The position numbers and the translations under genes were made by a program. A stretch of 64,000 nucleotides of DNA, taken from the NCBI GenBank assembly GCA_947500035.1, contig CANMQP010000011.1:62001-126000 (forward strand). The letters run 5' to 3'. Shown piece after piece: positions 61,510 through 64,000 of the stretch. The notes below the pieces were generated by a model. The model was not told the DNA's origin and searched no databases. It saw only the letters and a program-made list of their open reading frames with translations. This DNA is from an uncultured Kiloniellaceae bacterium (GTDB lineage: Bacteria > Pseudomonadota > Alphaproteobacteria > Kiloniellales > Kiloniellaceae). Position 1 is the stretch's first letter. Each line of letters starts with the position of its first letter.

Positions 61510-62418
61510 TTAACTCTTAGTCCAGACCGGTGTCTTACCGATATGCTTGATCAGGTAGTCCATGAACACGCGGACCTTCGCGGAAACCACATTGCTTTTG
61601 GGGTAGATCAGCCAGAGGGCTGGGGTATCCGCGAGCGCATATTCGGGCAGGACTCGCACCAGCAACCCTTCGGTCAGTTCACGATGCACGGCCCAGAGTG
61701 AATTGATAGAGATGCCCGCACCGGAGAGTGTCACTTGTTTTTGGGTCAACCCATCATTCAGAACCAGCCGGTGTGATGCCTGCCGGGGAGCGAACGCTGC
61801 ACGGATCCCGTTGGAAGAGATCAGATTTCTTGGCTCCAAATCCCTGAACGCGACCATCCGGTGCACCGCCAAATCAACCGGGTCAACGGGCACACCGTAT
61901 TTTTCTAGATACTCCGGCGACGCACATAAAACACGCGTGTCGTCGGCCAGCTTGCGCGCTGTCAAACTGCTGTCTTCCAAAATCGAATTCCGCAGCGCCA
62001 GATCGTAGCTGCCCTCAATCAAGTCAAACTGAGCGTCTGACAGGTGCAAATCGAGGGTGAGGTCTGGGTATTGATCCATGAACGCAGGCAGGAGGGGTGC
62101 GACATAGAGCTGCGCGAAGGTACTGGGGGCGGCAAATCGCAATGTCCCGCCAATCTCGGCCTTGCCTTTGCCAAGGGCGGCAAGGGCCGCTTCTTCTTGC
62201 GCGATCATTTCGCGGGCGTAGGGCAGAAAGTCCTGCCCCTCCAAAGACACAGATACCTTGCGCGTCGACCGATGCAGCAATTCTGCGCCCAACAGATTTT
62301 CCAATTTGGCAAGCCGCGCGCTTGCAACAGCCGGCGCCATCCCAAGAGTTCGCCCCGCCGCGCTGATGTTGAGCGTCTCGCTCGCGAGCACAAACAGGCG
62401 GAGGCTTTGCGTGTCCAT
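61510..62418 (-). CDS. LysR family transcriptional regulator (302 aa)
   Basis: The N-terminal winged HTH (LRLFVLASETLNISAAGRTL, then MAPAVASARLAKLENLLGAE and LLHRSTRKVSVSLEG) is followed by a periplasmic-binding-like effector domain (LDLHLSDAQFDLIEGSYDLA, LRNSILEDSSL). It is divergent from the CmcJ/NvfI-like gene with 99 bases between them, the usual LysR target arrangement. The oxygenase gene follows on the same strand. Confidence 0.94.
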   Translation of the reverse strand: MDTQSLRLFVLASETLNISAAGRTLGMAPAVASARLAKLENLLGAELLHRSTRKVSVSLEGQDFLPYAREMIAQEEAALAALGKGKAEIGGTLRFAAPSTFAQLYVAPLLPAFMDQYPDLTLDLHLSDAQFDLIEGSYDLALRNSILEDSSLTARKLADDTRVLCASPEYLEKYGVPVDPVDLAVHRMVAFRDLEPRNLISSNGIRAAFAPRQASHRLVLNDGLTQKQVTLSGAGISINSLWAVHRELTEGLLVRVLPEYALADTPALWLIYPKSNVVSAKVRVFMDYLIKHIGKTPVWTKS

Positions 62419-62517
62419 ATTTTATAGATTTCCGGAATACTGAATTCAATTATCGCCTGTTTATATAGTTTTTTTGGAGTGTTAAGTCAAAGCCCAAGAC
62501 AATGAGAGGAGCCGACC

Positions 62518-63348
62518 ATGACCCAGATAGCGACAGTGAACTACCACGTACACAAACCAGAGCGTCAGGCATTTGAACTGGATGCGGGCGGCATTGTCGG
62601 AAACCTCATCGCGCCGGAATTGGTCCCAACAAAGATTCGGGTGCAAGACGAACGCGCCCGGCATCCTGGCACCTCTTTTCAAAAGGAGGCTGTTGCGTTC
62701 ACACATTTTCCGACCGCCGCGTCGTCCTTTGACGACGGTCACTTTTGGCGCGCCACCTACGACGCAGAACTCACCACCTTGTTGATCCGTGAAGTCGACG
62801 CCAAAGAGGTCATTGTCTTTGACCACACCATCCGCGTGGATAATCCTAATGCTGTGCGTAAACCTGCGCGGAACGTGCATAGCGACTATAGCCCGCAGGG
62901 TGCAGAACAGCGGCTGATCGACATCTTGGGCGCTGAGAAGGCGGAGCAGTGGAGCGCGGGTCGCTACGCATTCATCAACGTGTGGCGGCCGATCGAAACC
63001 CCTATCAACTCGTCCCCCTTAGGATTCATCCTGCCCTCAAGTGTCGCATCAGATGATTGGATCTTGCTTGATCTGATCTACCCCGACCGTAAAGGACAGA
63101 TCATGGGGCTGGCGGCAAACCCAAGTCACCAATGGATTTACATGTCCAAGATGACGCCGGACGAGGTCGCCTACTTCAACATCTTCGACAACCAAGGCCG
63201 CCCCTCCATCGGCCACAGCGCGCTGGACATGGTGGAAGACCTCAACATCCACACAGTTCGCAAGAGCATCGAGAGCCGAACACTCGTGCGCTACGCCTCA
63301 CCGTGGCCACGTCCAGGTAACACTTCAAACCGAGAGAGATGCACATGA
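62518..63348 (+). CDS. CmcJ/NvfI family oxidoreductase-like protein (276 aa)
   Basis: The sequence matches the CmcJ/NvfI (gibberellin desaturase-like) family found in fungal and bacterial secondary-metabolite clusters. It shows PARNVHSDYSPQGAEQRL, AFINVWRPIETPINSSPLGF, and HQWIYMSKMTPDEVAYFNIF with FDNQGRPSIGHSALDM; the HSD and downstream Trp/Arg residues are the expected 2OG-type metal and substrate residues. Its chemistry is uncertain. It overlaps the next gene in an ATGA arrangement (63345-63348). A tail of about 14 residues after LVRYASP is unusual. Confidence 0.85.
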   Translation: MTQIATVNYHVHKPERQAFELDAGGIVGNLIAPELVPTKIRVQDERARHPGTSFQKEAVAFTHFPTAASSFDDGHFWRATYDAELTTLLIREVDAKEVIVFDHTIRVDNPNAVRKPARNVHSDYSPQGAEQRLIDILGAEKAEQWSAGRYAFINVWRPIETPINSSPLGFILPSSVASDDWILLDLIYPDRKGQIMGLAANPSHQWIYMSKMTPDEVAYFNIFDNQGRPSIGHSALDMVEDLNIHTVRKSIESRTLVRYASPWPRPGNTSNRERCT

Positions 63349-64000
63349 CCAAGACCATTCTTATCACCGGATCGACAGACGGCATTGGCCTTTTGACGGC
63401 GCAAAACCTTGCGAAGGAAGGGCACAAAATCCTGTTGCACGGGCGCGGTGCCGCCAAACTTGAAGCTGCCGCGAACAAGGTTGGTGGCGACGTCGAGACC
63501 TTTGCGGCAGATCTGTCGCGCATTGCAGACGTTCAAAGCTTTGCCGCCGAGGTGCGTGAAAAACATGACCGCCTTGACGTGCTGATCAACAACGCAGGTG
63601 TGCTGAAGATCGCAGACACAAGGACCGAGACCGGCCATGACGTGCGCTTCATGGTGAACACCTTTGCCCCATACGCGCTGACCCGCGCGCTGCTGCCGAT
63701 CATTTCCAAAGACGGGCGGATCGTGAACCTTTCCTCCGCTGCGCAAGCGCCCATCAATTTGGACGCCATGCGCGGCGAGAAGCAGATTGGCCACAATGAC
63801 GCCTACGCACAGAGCAAACTCGCCATCACCATCTGGACCCGCGAATTGGCAAAAGAGTTGGCAGACGGGCCGATCGTCGTTGCCGTCAATCCCGGCTCAT
63901 TGTTGGCATCTAAAATGGTCAAAGAAGGTTACGGCATCGCGGGCAACGACCTCCAAATCGGCGCGGATATTTTGCGCGAAGCCGGTTTGGGTGCATCCTT
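63345..64000 (+). CDS. SDR family NAD(P)-dependent oxidoreductase (partial, 3' end outside window)
   Basis: The frame opens at ATG 63345 and is still open at base 64000 (218 codons). It starts MTKTILITGSTDGIGLLTAQ, has LDVLINNAGVLK, VNLSSAAQAPINL (catalytic Ser region) and AYAQSKLAITIWTRELAKEL (YxxxK), and VAVNPGSLLASKMV. It is a classical SDR similar to the light-dependent/retinol type. The start overlaps the CmcJ-like gene stop, so the two are co-translated and probably act in one pathway controlled by the LysR protein. Confidence 0.9.
   Translation, partial: MTKTILITGSTDGIGLLTAQNLAKEGHKILLHGRGAAKLEAAANKVGGDVETFAADLSRIADVQSFAAEVREKHDRLDVLINNAGVLKIADTRTETGHDVRFMVNTFAPYALTRALLPIISKDGRIVNLSSAAQAPINLDAMRGEKQIGHNDAYAQSKLAITIWTRELAKELADGPIVVAVNPGSLLASKMVKEGYGIAGNDLQIGADILREAGLGAS

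Overview
The window is a GC-rich chromosomal segment of an alphaproteobacterium. Marker content and gene order fit the Rhodospirillales/Kiloniellales side of the class better than the Rhizobiales or Rhodobacterales. The markers are MucR, a Fur/Mur-type Fur, the Irr regulator divergent from fabA-fabB-fabI, the ornithine-lipid pair olsB-plsC, GlnD, the miaB-phoH-ybeY-corC-lnt-(HTH)-metK-trmB series, and the rimP-nusA-ylxR-infB-rbfA-truB-rpsO-pnp block. This placement is by inspection only. No tRNA, rRNA, insertion sequence, prophage or CRISPR array was found.

Layout. 0-16.8 kb: mutS, a small membrane protein coupled to a chemoreceptor, glnD, a polar amino-acid binding protein, murJ, trpS, a TauE/TIGR02186/Usp group, a NifU-domain protein and a Bax-like glucosaminidase. 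16.8-21.6 kb: a polysaccharide deacetylase, a RutE-like nitroreductase, tsaB-rimI, mucR and fur. 21.7-32.5 kb: ornithine-lipid synthesis, then tRNA and rRNA modification and lipoprotein acylation, ending with metK and trmB. 32.6-42.7 kb: the transcription/translation operon from rimP to pnp. 42.8-45.3 kb: a glycerophosphodiesterase, a RidA protein and a probable delta-class carbonic anhydrase. 45.4-49 kb: fabI, fabB and fabA on the minus strand, facing irr. 49.4-52.4 kb: rubrerythrin, a GlpC-like Fe-S protein and a DUF3501 protein. 52.9-60.1 kb: accessory metabolism (AraC regulator, SDR, SnoaL-like, GST, arginase family, dipeptidase, SH3 protein, D-glycerate dehydrogenase type enzyme). 60.3-64 kb: a block of different base and codon character with a 2OG-Fe(II) oxygenase, a LysR regulator, a CmcJ/NvfI-family protein and a truncated SDR, probably acquired by transfer.

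How parts fit together. Irr lies next to an iron/peroxide-type module (rubrerythrin, Fe-S protein, DUF3501). A sequence close to the Irr ICE box abuts a near-consensus sigma-70 promoter 240 nt upstream of rubrerythrin, which suggests that Irr controls this module. The 515 bases between irr and rubrerythrin are packed with stem-loops. Three of them share a conserved GATC/GTGAATC core with an apparent three-base TGA bulge, while their arms differ yet remain complementary. A related imperfect repeat of about 75 bases occurs upstream of rbfA, in the rubrerythrin leader and at the end of the AraC gene. This small-repeat family, together with the Irr-linked rubrerythrin/Fe-S/DUF3501 trio, is the best candidate here for undescribed biology. 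A second pattern is a set of 16-21 nt tandem duplications at gene ends and in one translation start region (tsaB, plsC, miaB, fabI, the AraC-linked SDR).

Start codons were chosen from Shine-Dalgarno matches, overlaps with the previous gene and the known N-termini of each family. Family assignments are by recognition of motifs, with no database search.
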